Part shown: positions 23,001-48,447 of the stretch, in pieces
How positions within the stretch are numbered: position 1 is the stretch's first letter
How the letters are laid out: each line of letters begins with the position of its first letter
Source: Pyrocephalus nanus
Lineage: Eukaryota; Chordata; Aves; Passeriformes; Tyrannidae
Reading direction: 5' to 3'
Length of the DNA stretch: 64,000 nt
NCBI GenBank assembly: GCA_038380795.1
Contig: CM076277.1
Span: forward strand, 1,889,501 to 1,953,500
Notes under the pieces: model-generated
Told to the model about the DNA's origin: nothing
Databases searched by the model: none
The model's input: only the letters and a program-made list of their open reading frames with translations
Translations under genes and position numbers: made by a program

Positions 23001-26000
23001 GACCCGAGTTCCTTTGCTGCTTCTGCAAAGCTTCCTCCTTTGTGTCGGTCCCTCTCGTGTGTTCTCGTGTCTCCAGCCTCAAATGGTCTTACTGGTTGCT
23101 TCCCAAATATATTAAAATAAGCTTTCAGAAACAGGGAATGTGGTTTCTTTTAACACGAGTCTGATTTCCACAAAATCAGTTTTGTAACTCTGTGTTTGCT
23201 GTTCTTATACCAGCCCCACTGGTTTTCCTCAGCTTTTGAGAGTTCTTTTGCTATTGAATCACCAGTGAATTAGACCTGGTTGATCATAGATCACAGCCAG
23301 GAATAACTTCAGGGGCTGCAGTGGGCACTGCCGTGGGAGTTTAATTTCCCTGTGAAATTTAAAACTGAAAAGTAAGGATTTGTAAGGTTTGCATGGGGGA
23401 AATAGGAATTGATCCTGCCTAAAAAACTCTCTTGGCTGGCATAGCTTGGCTTTTCGTGCTGGTCACTGCTTCTGGAAGGCTGGTGACTCCATGAGCTCTT
23501 TGTGTTGCAGTTGCACTGTTGTTAACCAACGAATAGGTTGGATGGTACCACTCTGGTGTCTGACCGTCTGAAGGCAGGTGGAATTTCCAGCCAGCAGGTT
23601 CGGAGTTTGGAACAAATCGTTTCATGTTGACTGTTTGCCATTAGATGTGACTGCGTGGATGTATCATTGCTCTGTGTGACAGCAGCAAGCTTAGAAATGC
23701 TTCCTAGGCAGATTTAGGGGAGGAAGATAACACTACAGTCAGAACCTAAACTACTTGAAAAAATCCTTTTAGGTGATTTTGATTGAGTGCCTTTTATGAT
23801 GAACTTCACAATACCTCTGTCAGTAAAATTTGAAGGCTTGGTGTAGCACCTCTTTGTTTCGTGACCTTGCTGTGGTGGCATTTGCCAAAATGTTCTCCAT
23901 AACATCAGCTTTTTATGAAACTGGATGAAAACAGAAGTATTATGGTTTTAAGCAAGATAACCAAAGCATTGCTGCTTGTTCTGAGGGGAGATGGACATGG
24001 AATGTGGAAAGTCCTTGCTTGTTTGAACAGCAGTGTCAACTCTAAAGTGAAAATGATGGTTGCTGGTACTGTTTCGTTATCAGGCAAGTGTTTGCAAGAG
24101 CAGAATTTAAAAATTCCGTGTGCTTGAGCAACACTAGTGCAACCAGCTACAAAAGCAAAGAGGCTAATTAAAGTAAAATTAGGCACTGGCAGTTCACTGA
24201 CTGCACGGGAAGCCCTTCCTTAAGGAGGGGAGGTGGAGTTGTTAAATGTCACTGATACACTTGCCTGGGATTCCTCTGCTCGGTTCCAGCGCTGCTGCAG
24301 AGCCTGCCTTCTGTGCTGCAGGTCCAGCCACAGGAGTAAATGGAGTGTTTGTAATAGTGCTTCGAGCTCTCTTCATATCTAGACTTGAGTGCTTTCAGGA
24401 GGTAAGTGTGGGGGTGTTGGAGCCAATTTGTCTCCCAGTAACCAGTGTGGTAGTGGCAGAATGTTTCCATCCTCACTTTCAGGGCCCATCAACATTAACA
24501 TCAGGGAAGGGGCACTGGAGCTGCAGTTGAAAGGTTGAGGTCAGACTTTCAGCTTTAGTCGTCATGAAAACAGCCAAGTGCTGCCCTCATCTAATGAAGA
24601 ACGTTTGTTTGTCAGAAACTTCAGATCTGGGCCTGTGTGAAAAAGAGCCCAATAAACCAGTGACTGAGTAGTTAAATTCTAAAATTATGTGAAATGTAAA
24701 TTCAGTTGTTAATGATAGAATGATATGAGATATAGGTAATTGATCTAAAGGAGTTAAACAGTTAAACTTGAGCCCTGCACGGTTGTGTGCTTTCTTATGT
24801 TGTAAATCAGACTAGCTTTTGATTGTAAATCTTTCCTAAGTTTTTTAAAGACAACTGTAGTTGTTGTCATTTAAGTCGGTGTGTATATAAAGCATTTAAA
24901 CTGGGGGCATCTCTTAAAGAAAAAAGCCTTTCAAGTATATCTGGAAAATTACATACACCATGACCTGCTGCACAAATGTCATGAATTTTTTGAAGGCCTT
25001 TTTAGTCATCTGGACATTTATCCCTCCCTTTGGATAACTGGCACTGTATTTTTGTTCAGGCACGTCTTTGCAGCACAAGCACTGTGCCATGCTATTTCTT
25101 TGAATGAATAGTTAATATCTGGCTACTTTAATGTCTCCAGGAGCAGAAGACTGTCTTTTCCTTCTGCTGGATGGCTTGTGCTACTTCTTATATTAAATTA
25201 ATTAAATCAGTTGGGCCTGTAAAAATAGTTTCAAGCAGCAACAATAAAAAGTTTTCTGAAAACTAAAGTGCCTTGTTTTGAACAAAATAGGAAGTGATTT
25301 TCCTATGACTCCTGATGAGTCTGCAGATAATGTTATATCTCTGTGGAATACCAGCTATTTTAGTGCAGTGACGTGAGTGAACACAACCACAGGGTCACTT
25401 AATTGTTGGTGTGAAAGGCGAGAGGAGTCCCTGTGAGTGAGTTCTGCCCGGCAGGGTGGGTGGGGTAGTGTGTAACCTTCCCCTCTGCCTTCTTTAGGCT
25501 TGAAAAGGTAGGAAGAACTGGGTTTTTTTTTTTTTGAGTGTTTCTGAGCAGCTCCCAGGTACCATTTTCCTGTTTCTGTGGTCTCAGATCCCTGTGCTGC
25601 TGTGTCAGGTGCACAGAGAAGCCCTTTGGTGAACAACCGAGGGCGGTGCCGAGTGGGGCTGTGTGTCCCGGCTGCTGCCAGCTGCAGGCAGGCTCTGCTC
25701 TGCAGAGTGAATGTTATTTAATTCCTGCTTTTACAGCTGTTAAATTTACTCCGGGTTTTTCATCAAAGAGGTGCTTGGAGAATTCTGTCTGCCTCAGTTC
25801 GGTCGTATTTATTAAAAAATCCTTGGCACTACGAGAAAGGAAAGATGCTCGCTGGTGGGAGCTGTGGGGGTGTGCAGGGGCTTGGCTGGCAGAGGGATGC
25901 TTTCCAAAGGCTGTGGAACAGCTCTGTAGCAAATTCAAACCTACTGACAAGAGGCTCCTGCAGGGTACAGGCTGTAAGGCCTTGCAGTGCACAGGCTGGG

Positions 26001-29000
26001 TGGCAGGCATGGAAGAAGCACTTGAGGAAATAGCTGGCTGGCTGCATTTGTGGAAATTCCCTTAACACAGGCAGGTTGTGTGGTCATTTTGGCCCACTTG
26101 GCTCTGAGACAAGTGGAGTGGCTTGAATGCATTGTGCTTTTGGGAAGGTACCCTGGCATCTGGAACAGAGCAGAAAGGGAACACGAGGTCAGTTTGGTCT
26201 TTGTGGCCTTTAAATTGCTCTATTATTAGTCTGGATGGGGGAGAGAAAAAAACAACTTTTAAAAGCTCTTGCCGTATCCTTTCCTTTGTTCGACTTCCTT
26301 GATGTCAGGTTTTTTGGTGGTGGATTTTTTTAGGTGGTTCTGTTTCAAAGCATCATTATTCTGCAGCACATTAGGATGGAGAAGTTAGGATGTTCATACA
26401 TAGTATGGGAGTGTGGATTAAAAAAAGGCATATACTCAAAAGGAGAAAGAAGAACTGAAAATGTTGGAATTAAAAAGCCTCAACTTGCACTGAATAAATC
26501 AAATAAATCAATTTCTTGGCAGTACTGCAGAAGCAGTATTAAGGTATTTTTTCCAGATTATATTTCATGAGTTAGATTCAAGATTAAAGTCCCTAAAGAA
26601 GAAAGCCTGAATTATATAATGTGAAGGGATAATGTGATTCTGTAAAGTGTGAGAAGTTGAAAGATCACTTCTGCTTTATGTCCTCACTAATTTTTTAGGC
26701 AAGAGTTGTCACTGTGCAGTAATAACTGCAGGGCAACTGAGAACAGTTTCTAAAGAATCCCTCTGGATATCTCAGACATTCCAGGTGATCATTCAGCAAG
26801 TGGAATAGGACCAAGAAGGTATGGCAAGCTTTTCATGACTAAGGCATCGTGGTGGGTGAAGGGAAAGAAAAAGTGGCTGAATAAATTTGAAAGGAATGGG
26901 AAAAAAAAATCTTCTTGGCAGGAGTCAGTGAACACCTTTAGGATTGCAGCTTAAATCCAGTGACTGACTTAAAGGAAATGGGGTTTGATATTCTGCTACT
27001 TAATACTGTGAAGAACTTTGAAACGTTTTCTTTGCATGAGGAGGGTGGAAAAAGCAAAGGTTTTGTTTAAGTTCAGGTGTTAATTTGAACCTCTTTGTAA
27101 TTTAGTGTGTTCCAAACTAATACTTGAAATAATTTGAATTCTGATCTATCAATTTCTCAGAAAAGTGGGGAATATATATATACAGTAAAGGCATGCACAA
27201 ACGTTTCTTTGAGCTTGTTGGTTATGACTAAGGGGGATATTAATGCTGTATAAGTTAGCAGTGAACGTAGAACAGTGTAAAGGTGAATTTGTAGAAGAAG
27301 GTCCTGGTTTCCTGGAGTTAGGACTTGGCTTTTGTTCCTTAAGGGGGGAAAGCTGCAGGAAAGAAAATGAATTGACTCAAGTTCTTGTTTGCATTTTTGG
27401 CTGGAAATTACAATCCCATTTGTGATTTTTTTTTTTATTCTAGCTTTTTTTTTTTCTCCTAAAACTGTTCAAAGCTTGTTATTTTTATTTTTATAAATGG
27501 GAGCTTTGCCTCCTCAGTCAGACAACTCAGTGAGCAGAGCCAGTTGTACCTCTGTGAGTTCTGCAGCCCCTGAGGTGTGTGGCAGGACTGAATCCAGCTG
27601 CCAGAGCAGTTTGTTTGGAAAGCTGTCAATAGTATTCATGTTCTTTTATAACAATTAGGAGCTGCCTTTTGTTTCAGGTTAAATGTCAAATTTGTACTAA
27701 GTTAATTAACCCTCTTGTTTGTGTGGTGACAGGTAGCTTGGTACACAGCATGGAGAAGAGTGATTGTCCCGACCTGTAGTAATGCTGATCTTAACCATCC
27801 CCACTGCAAACCCCCAGAAATAATGAAATGATGGAAAAAATTGTAGCCATTTATATTTTCTGCAGAGCTGCTGATGCTTGGGATGAGGCTCTGTGGCCCA
27901 TGGAAGAGCTGGTGTGCTGGAAAAAGCCTTTATTAACTAATAAAATCTGTGGACTGTGGTCTTTCTCATTAGACTCTGTTAATCTCAGTTTAAAATAAAG
28001 ATGCATTTTAGTGCATCTAGTGGTACAACCCCAGCTATATGATCTCTTTTAGACCCTTAGGGCCTCAGAAAAGGAGGATCAAATTAGAATTTTTATTTTG
28101 ATAAAAATACAACAGCACCAGGAGCAGCTTTGTAATATCAAACCCCAAAATGCAACAGGCTGCCCCCTCAAAATTGAAGCAGTAATGGGATAAAAGCTTC
28201 TGCTGGTCTGCACGTTCTGGGATCACAGCAGGAAAAGAGAGAAGCTGTTCTGCAGGAAGTTAGGTGAGAGCTGCAAGATGTGGGATTAAACTGAGCAGTG
28301 GATAAGGATGAAGGAACATGAGGTTTTTTTGGGAAGTGCGAGGTTAATGACCTGGGATGCTCTGTGACGTGTTGGGGCTGGTTCTGGAGTTGTTGGGTAG
28401 CATAAGGCCGAGATGATGAGAATTGCATTTGGCACCCACTGCTGATGTCTGTGCAGGGTTTGTGGGGCAGGAGCTGTGCTCAGGCCAGTTCTCGGTGATG
28501 GAAATCAGCTGTTCTGGAGCACCTGCACTAAAGCCTCGAGCCTGAGTTACCCAAGGTGTTGAATTAATGTCCAGTGTGTGATGTGTACTGAAATAGAGCC
28601 TGTGGGGTATCCTGTACAGCATTCTGTAGCTGATGAGAGTTTATGAGTGTGATTAAAGAGGACCAGACTGCAGGTTTGCTTGTGCTGAATCCTTGCTCGG
28701 GTTTCATCTTGGAGCAGTGAAACCAGGCTGGCCCTCCAGGCTGTGTGCAGTGATGTTTGCTCCCCAGAAGCCATCCCTCCTGGCACTACTGAAAATAACT
28801 GCTGATGGTGTTTGATGCCGTGAACTGTGAGGTTTTTCTTGTGCTCCGAGTGGTTCAGGGGGTTCTGTGAGCGGCCTTGCTGGGGTGATCCCAGTCACAG
28901 TGCCCTTCTGTGCTCACTGTCTTCACCTCACCCTCCCAGCCTCAAGGGGAGCCTCTGGCCTTCAGGCATCCTGAGGGGTGGAAGTGTACCAAGCAAATGA

Positions 29001-32000
29001 TGTAATTCAATAATTCTCACCTTAGGCTGTCCAACACTTAGTCCTTAATTGACTAAATGGTGGCACTCCTTCACCAGGGGTAAGTACAGAGAAGTTTGTT
29101 TATGTTTCAGGCACCCATATGTGTACCGTGCTTTCTTCTCTTACATTTAACTTGCTTTTAAGCTTTGGTTAAACTGAATCACTAAAGGAATAATAAATTT
29201 ACTATTAGACTTGCCAATGTGTTGATTTTCTTTATGTTGGAGAATGTTCTTTTATGTGTGAGAGGAAGTTGCTTTTTCTGCAGAAACATGAAAAAGGTTG
29301 GAAGTTCTGAAATGCTTTTAAGAAACTTGAGGAAGTAGCAGGTAATTCCTTATTCTTCTGAATGGGTAGCATAGGTGTCCTATGTGATTTTCCTAGAATG
29401 TAGCATTTTTTTGGGCTTGCTTTGATTATTTAGGGCCAACTCCTTGTACTGCTGTGTTTCATTTTGGTGTAGAACAGCTCTGTTGGAAAGATGAGATTTA
29501 TCTTTCTGTGTGTATTACACAGCTGTTGAAGTTTATGATCATCTTTACAGGGTGGTATGCACAGTGAAAATGATTTTAACTTTTTAAACTGCACCTCAGT
29601 TTGGTTGCCTGGGCACTTAAAGTGTACCTAGTCTGGAGCCATTCAGTGTTGTACTTGAGCAAATGGGAGTGACATCGTGGTTGGGCAGTGAAAAACTTCC
29701 CTGGAGTGTGTGCTTGCAGATTTCTAGGGATAGCATTTGGCTCTGGAGCTTGTAGGGATAACATGGGTAATGCATTATTTTTTTCTTCAAAATGTGGTGT
29801 TCTATCATGTGCAGTTCTAACTAAAGGGGGAAAACCAGAGGTGTCTGATGGATCTGAAGCTGAGGTTTGCAAACTTCCCCTGGGGAAGTAGTTGACAGAA
29901 TCCATCTCCAGATGAAGCTTCGTGGGCGATGCCTCTCACCAGGGAGCTCCCCGAGCTGGGGGAGCACTGCATCAGATGTGAGTGGTGTTGTCAGTGGGAC
30001 TGTTGGTCATGGAGGTGTAACATAACCTCAGCTGTGATTTTACAGGCTGTTGGAGCAACAGCACTTACCTGCTGGCTTGCTTGTGCTGCCTTTTCCTCTG
30101 AACCCACTGTGCTGGGATATACCCAGTAGCTCTGGTTTCTGTATTTCAAATAGAGTTTGAATTTATTATCACTTTTGGAGTTCATTTCTACTTGGCAAAC
30201 TGAATTTCTGTGTCTAGAATAGTTCTGTGACTTCCAGACCGTGCTGTACTTTAATCTGCCAGTGGCAATCAAGCTGGAGATTGTTAAACTGTCATTATTG
30301 CAAGCTGATCTGTAATGAATCCTTTATAAATGAAATGTGATACCTCTATGGAAAGCAGTTTGCTTTAGCTGCTGGTTTTGCTTGGGAAATATTCACTGTC
30401 TTCTGTAAACCAGAAGGTTCAAATAGCAGACATCAATATTAGTTATCAGTGGTGGCTGTGAGGGGTAAATAAGAAATCAATGCATTTTAGAATTTGTGGA
30501 ACTGTTGGAAAATAGAAAAAATTGAATGTTGCAACAAATGTAAATATTCTTTCATCGTAAATACTGTTGCAAGTCTAAAAGCTAAACTTAATTTGTGTGT
30601 ATGAATGGATATAAATAAGTGTGCTCTGTGAAAACCCAGGGAAACAACACGAAATGTGGTTTTGAAATGTCGACTGGAACATGCAGGCTGAATGCAGTCG
30701 GTGTTCTTGAGCGTGTGCTGAGGAAGGAAGGAAGGCTGTTAATAAAAAATAATAAACCCCCAAGTTCCTTCAGTTCAATTACACCCAATGTGCTTAGCCT
30801 TGAGCTGAGAGCCTTTGTGCACTGTTTGGGCTTGGTAACCCCCAGAGCCTTTCTGTGCCGTGGTGTGGCTGTTGCCCAGCCCTGGTAAGTGGTGAACGCA
30901 GTGCTGATGCCCTGTGCTTGTGCTGGCACGTGCCAGCTGGGCAGCTCTGAGTGATGAAGGGCCAAGATGCTGTTGCAGGGTTGTGTGGAAGTGCAGAACA
31001 CGAAGAAAGTGTCACAGGCTTAAAGAGGAACGGGGAGGGGGGGCAGGCATGGGGTGCTTCTAAGTCCAAGGATTAATTGCTGGTGTTTTCAAAGCTTTTG
31101 GGATGGTCACTCCTCTCGGAGGAAGGGAACTGGGACTTTGTGGAGAGAGGTGGAGATGAAAGTCAACTGATACGTTTAAGATAAACTATTCAGTTTTTTA
31201 TGGAAAGATGCAATTACTATAGTAAATTACAGTTTACTGTGAAAATGAAAGCAAATCTTGCTTTAGGGAGGAAAAGAGAAAATGTGAGCTCATAATGAAA
31301 TCCTGTTTAAAAATCACTGATAACTGAAGTTGGGGCTAGTTTTCCTAATTGCTGAGGAACTTCACTATTTTTTCTTTCCACTTGGTTTTTTTGTATATAT
31401 GTTTGGGGATGCAAATATGTTAGGCTTTTGATTTTTTTTTATCTTTTCAGATGCAGGCAGGTTTCCAGAGATTTTTGCTGCTCAGTAAGTGCATGAGCAG
31501 GGTGACTGGGCAAAGTTGCTTAAGTGGGGGCCAAGCTGATCTTCAGGCTTGGCTGAAATGGATGCTGGATCTTAACAGGCCAACTGCTCCTTGCTCTTGC
31601 TGCTGGGATGTGTGTGATGAGGATTTTCTTCTGGTGTTATTCAAGGAATGGATTGATGCTGGAGAACATCATGCAGTGTGTTTGGAAAGCCAGGAAGTGA
31701 AAAGAAGGTTGTGTGGGCTCTTTGAGGACATCCATAGGCAGTAATATAGAAGCACCTGCTGGCTGAGGTTCAAACTGATGTTTTCAGATTAAACGTGAAT
31801 TTTTTTATCTGAATCTCTTTAAGGAGCCATCCCTCTCTTCCTTCCGTAAGGATTCATTCTATAGTTGTTAAAGCCACTTTCTTGTTATCCCCTGAGTTGG
31901 TGAGGAAGGAGTACAGCTGGTTCCAAGGACAGCTCCTGCTCAGCCACTCCCAGGAGCTGGCCTGGCTGTGCTCTCTTGGGTTTTGGTTGTCATGTGCACC

Positions 32001-33660
32001 AAGCAGTGCCTTTGATGTCTGGCTAGAAAAAGGAGATACAGCGGGAAAGGATTCCTTGTGGTTTGTAACTTGCCCAGGAGTTCAGCAGAACATCTGGGCT
32101 GTGTTTCCAGGGAAATCCTATGCCAGCCTTCTGGGTATTAGGGTACTGAAAACCAAATCCTTGAAAATGGAGTATTTCTGTGATTTCATTGCTCCTGACC
32201 TGGAGAAGAGATTCAGGTAGCAGATGAGAGGTGATTGGGTGTGAGAACTTGCATCCCTTCACCTGCTGGCTTCGCTCTGTGGTTTGACAGCTCCCATCTC
32301 AAACTCTTCCTTTTTGGATCCTTTGTAACATGAAATAAATATGTACAGGCCTGTTCTGAGTGCATTTTGAGACCTGCAGTAGTGGTTTCTTCCCAGAAGG
32401 GCACCACAGCTGATTGGGGATCTAAAGCTTATGGGGAGCTGTTTCTTTGAGGTTAACTTTACTCCTGATCCTTTCAGCTCTAGTGGGGAGGAAAGGTGCC
32501 TCCTGCTACTACAGAAATCTCTGCTGTAGTAGAGGAAAACAGAGGCAAAACGTTGGCAGGGGACCCAGACAGGATGTCCTGGCCTTCCTTGTTGTCAAAT
32601 AGGGAGTGTTGTACAAATGTGTAGGGTCGTGTGTGGAACAGCAGATGTGAGGCTGTGTGAGATGTGAGCTGGTCTGGTGGAATGGCACGTGTGGATGAAG
32701 AAAAAACCTGGTACCTGTGACTTGAGATTTTAGGAGAAATGTATTTATTAAAGGTAATGGTTTCTTCTGTGAATCTTATATGGGGTGGAAGGCAACTAAG
32801 TGGAAGATGGATGGCTCCAACCAGTAGTTTGAACAGTTGACCAGACTCCTTCAAACAAGCCTCTTTGGAAATGCTGGTTTTCAATTGAAAGCTGAACTAT
32901 GATTGTCTTTGCCTAAAGCTTTGCTAATTCTTACTGAGCGCTGGTTTTGTGCTGCCCCATCCCTGGAGCATCCAAGTGCCGTGCACTGGTGATTTAAGTG
33001 ACGACGTTAACATCTGTCCAGGGCAGATTGCAGACTGGGATGTCCAAGGGATTAAAGGTTGTGCAGTAAAAGTTCATCTCTTCAAGATAAATATTTACAC
33101 CCTGCAAGTATGAGAAAGCCATGGGATACTCGAGTATAGAAAGACCAAACAAATCATTGCTTATTTTCCAAACTCAAAAGGAACTTCTCTATGAAGTATT
33201 CCCATTTAAAGCACTTGTTAGAGCCCTCAAACTGTCCAGCCTCTGTAATGTTTTGACGCTCGAAGGTTTATCTTCTGAATGCCGTTTTGAGAACTAGAGC
33301 TGTTCCTCCAGCAGAGGCGTCTGCAGTGCAATAAAACGTAGTGATCCCCGGCGCCAGGCTGATGGTAGGGTTTATCGGGAGAGAGCAGGGCAGAGCACGG
33401 GGGCTCCGCGGTTCCCGGGGGCGAGCAGGGGGTCCCTGCAGGCAGGAAGGGGGCTCTGGCGGAGCTCCCACCGCGCGGGGCGAGTCTCGACCTCTCCGCC
33501 GTCCCTGTCCCTGTCCCTGCGCGGGGCTGGGGGCGCCGGCCCCGGGGAAGGGGCTTCTCTGCGGGAGGAGCGGAGGGAAGGGCCCTGCGGGGGGAGCGGG
33601 AGCGGCGCGCACAGCCCGGCAGGAATAGGGGAATAGAGGAGCCGGGGGGCACGGCGGGGG
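20032..33660 (+). other. Long CPNE1 leader intron downstream of RBM12
   Basis: About 13.6 kb without a recognised gene. Reading frames here are short, unconserved to my eye and unrelated to known families. Several stretches have both a plausible acceptor and a plausible donor, the best being 31451-31484. The sequence turns sharply GC-rich from about 33390. Confidence 0.55.
31451..31484 (+). other. Candidate 34-nt mini-exon in the CPNE1 leader intron
   Basis: A long pyrimidine tract ending ATCTTTTCAG stops at 31450, and a consensus donor, CTCA|GTAAGT, begins at 31485. The strength of both sites suggests a small non-coding or leader exon. It contains an ATG at its first base that opens a 97-codon frame if the donor is not used; that product resembles nothing I know. 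No transcript evidence is available. Confidence 0.3.
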
Positions 33661-34750
33661 CTCTGTGTGCCCGGGGGATCTCTGTGTGCCCGGGGGATCT
33701 CTGTGTGCCCGGGGGGCTCTCTGTGTGCCCGGGGGATCTCTGTGTGCCCAGAGCTCTCTGTGTGCCCGGGGGGCTCTGTGTGTGCCCGGGGACTCTCTGT
33801 GTGCCCGGGGACTCTCTGTGTGCCCGGGGACTCTCTGTGTGCCCGGGGACTCTCTGTGTGCCCGGGGACTCTCTGTGTGCCCGGGGACGCTCTGTGTGCC
33901 CGGGGACGCTCTGTGTGCCCGGGGACTCTCTGTGTGCCCGGGGACTCTCTGTGTGCCCGGGGGGCTCTCTGTGTGCCCGGGGGATCTCTGTGTGCCCGGG
34001 GGGCTCTGTGTGTGCCCGGGGGGCTCTGTGTGTGCCCGGGGACTCTCTGTGTGCCCGGGGGGGCTCTGTGTGCCCGGGGGATCTCTGTGTGCCCGGGGGG
34101 CTCTCTGTGTGCCCGGGGGGCTCTCTGTGTGCCCGGGGGGCTCTCTGTGTGCCCGGGGGGCTCTCTGTGTGCCCGGGGGGCTCTCTGTGTGCCCGGGGGA
34201 TCTCTGTGTGCCCGGGGGGCTCTCTGTGTGCCCGGGGGGCTCTCTGTGCCCGGGGCATGGCGGGGGCTCTGTGTGTGCCCGGGGCTCTCTGTGCCCGAGG
34301 CTCTCTGTGTGCCCGGGGGGCTCTGTGTGCCCGGGGGGGCTCTGTGTGCCCAGGGCTCTGTGTGTGCCCAGGGGGGCTCTCTCTGTGCCCGGGGGGCTCT
34401 CTCTGTGCCCGAGGCTCTCTCTGTGCCCAGGGCTCTGTGTGCCCGGGGGGCTCTCTGTGTGCCCGGGGACTCTCTGTGTGCCCGGGGACTCTCTGTGTGC
34501 CCGGGGACTCTCTGTGTGCCCGGGGACTCTCTGTGTGCCCGGGGACTCTCTGTGTGCCCGGGGGATCTCTGTGTGCCCGGGGGATCTCTGTGTGCCCGGG
34601 GGGCTCTCTGTGTGCCCGGGGACTCTCTGTGTGCCCGGGGACTCTCTGTGTGCCCGGGGACTCTCTGTGTGCCCGGGGACTCTCTGTGTGCCCGGAGCTC
34701 TCTCTGTGCCCGGGGCTCTCTCTGTGCCCGGGGCTCTCTCTGTGCCCAGG
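33661..34750 (+). repeat. 19-bp GC-rich minisatellite upstream of the CPNE1 start exon
   Basis: Roughly 60 tandem copies of a unit close to CTCTCTGTGTGCCCGGGGA, with units varying from 16 to 20 bases. Variants cluster in blocks: units with GGGGACT dominate about 33785-33955, 34455-34560 and 34615-34690, while units with GGGGGGCT dominate about 34090-34195. This points to local block duplication. Because a 19-base unit shifts the frame each time and lacks stop codons, very long open frames appear on both strands; these are by-products, not genes. The array ends about 275 bases before the CPNE1 initiation codon. Confidence 0.95.
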
Positions 34751-34960
34751 CTCTGTGTGGCGCTGCCCGTGAGGGGGCGGCAGGGGCCGTGGCCGCAGCT
34801 CGGGTACCGCGGGCTCTGTGTGCCCAGAGCTCTCTCTGTGCCCAGGGCTCTCTCTGTGCCCAGGGCTCTGTGTGTGCCCAGGGCTCTGTGCCCGGGGCTC
34901 TGTGTGGCGCTGCCCGTGAGGGGGCGGCAGGGGCCGTGGCCGCAGCTCGGGTACCGCGGG
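34749..34960 (+). repeat. 65-bp exact duplication at the end of the minisatellite
   Basis: A 65-base segment beginning GGCTCTGTGTGGCGCTGCCC and ending GGGTACCGCGGG occurs at 34749-34813 and, base for base, at 34896-34960. The two copies are offset by 147 bases and separated by further minisatellite-like units. The non-repeat flank was therefore copied together with part of the array. Confidence 0.92.
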
Positions 34961-35025
34961 TGGGCCCCGCCCGGCCGGGCCGCTCCCCTGACGCTCCGCT
35001 CCGCTCTGCTCTGCTCTGCCCGCAG

Positions 35026-48447
<13,422 letters not shown>

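Noticed and set aside
24322..24401. Possible cassette exon with GCTGCAG acceptor and GTAAGT donor
   Set aside because: The acceptor is weak and the sequence has no coding signal. Pseudo-exons of this quality are expected in long introns. The same applies to 29026-29089.
31451..31744. 97-codon frame starting at an acceptor-like site
   Set aside because: The protein resembles nothing known. The strong donor at 31485 makes a short leader exon more likely than a gene.
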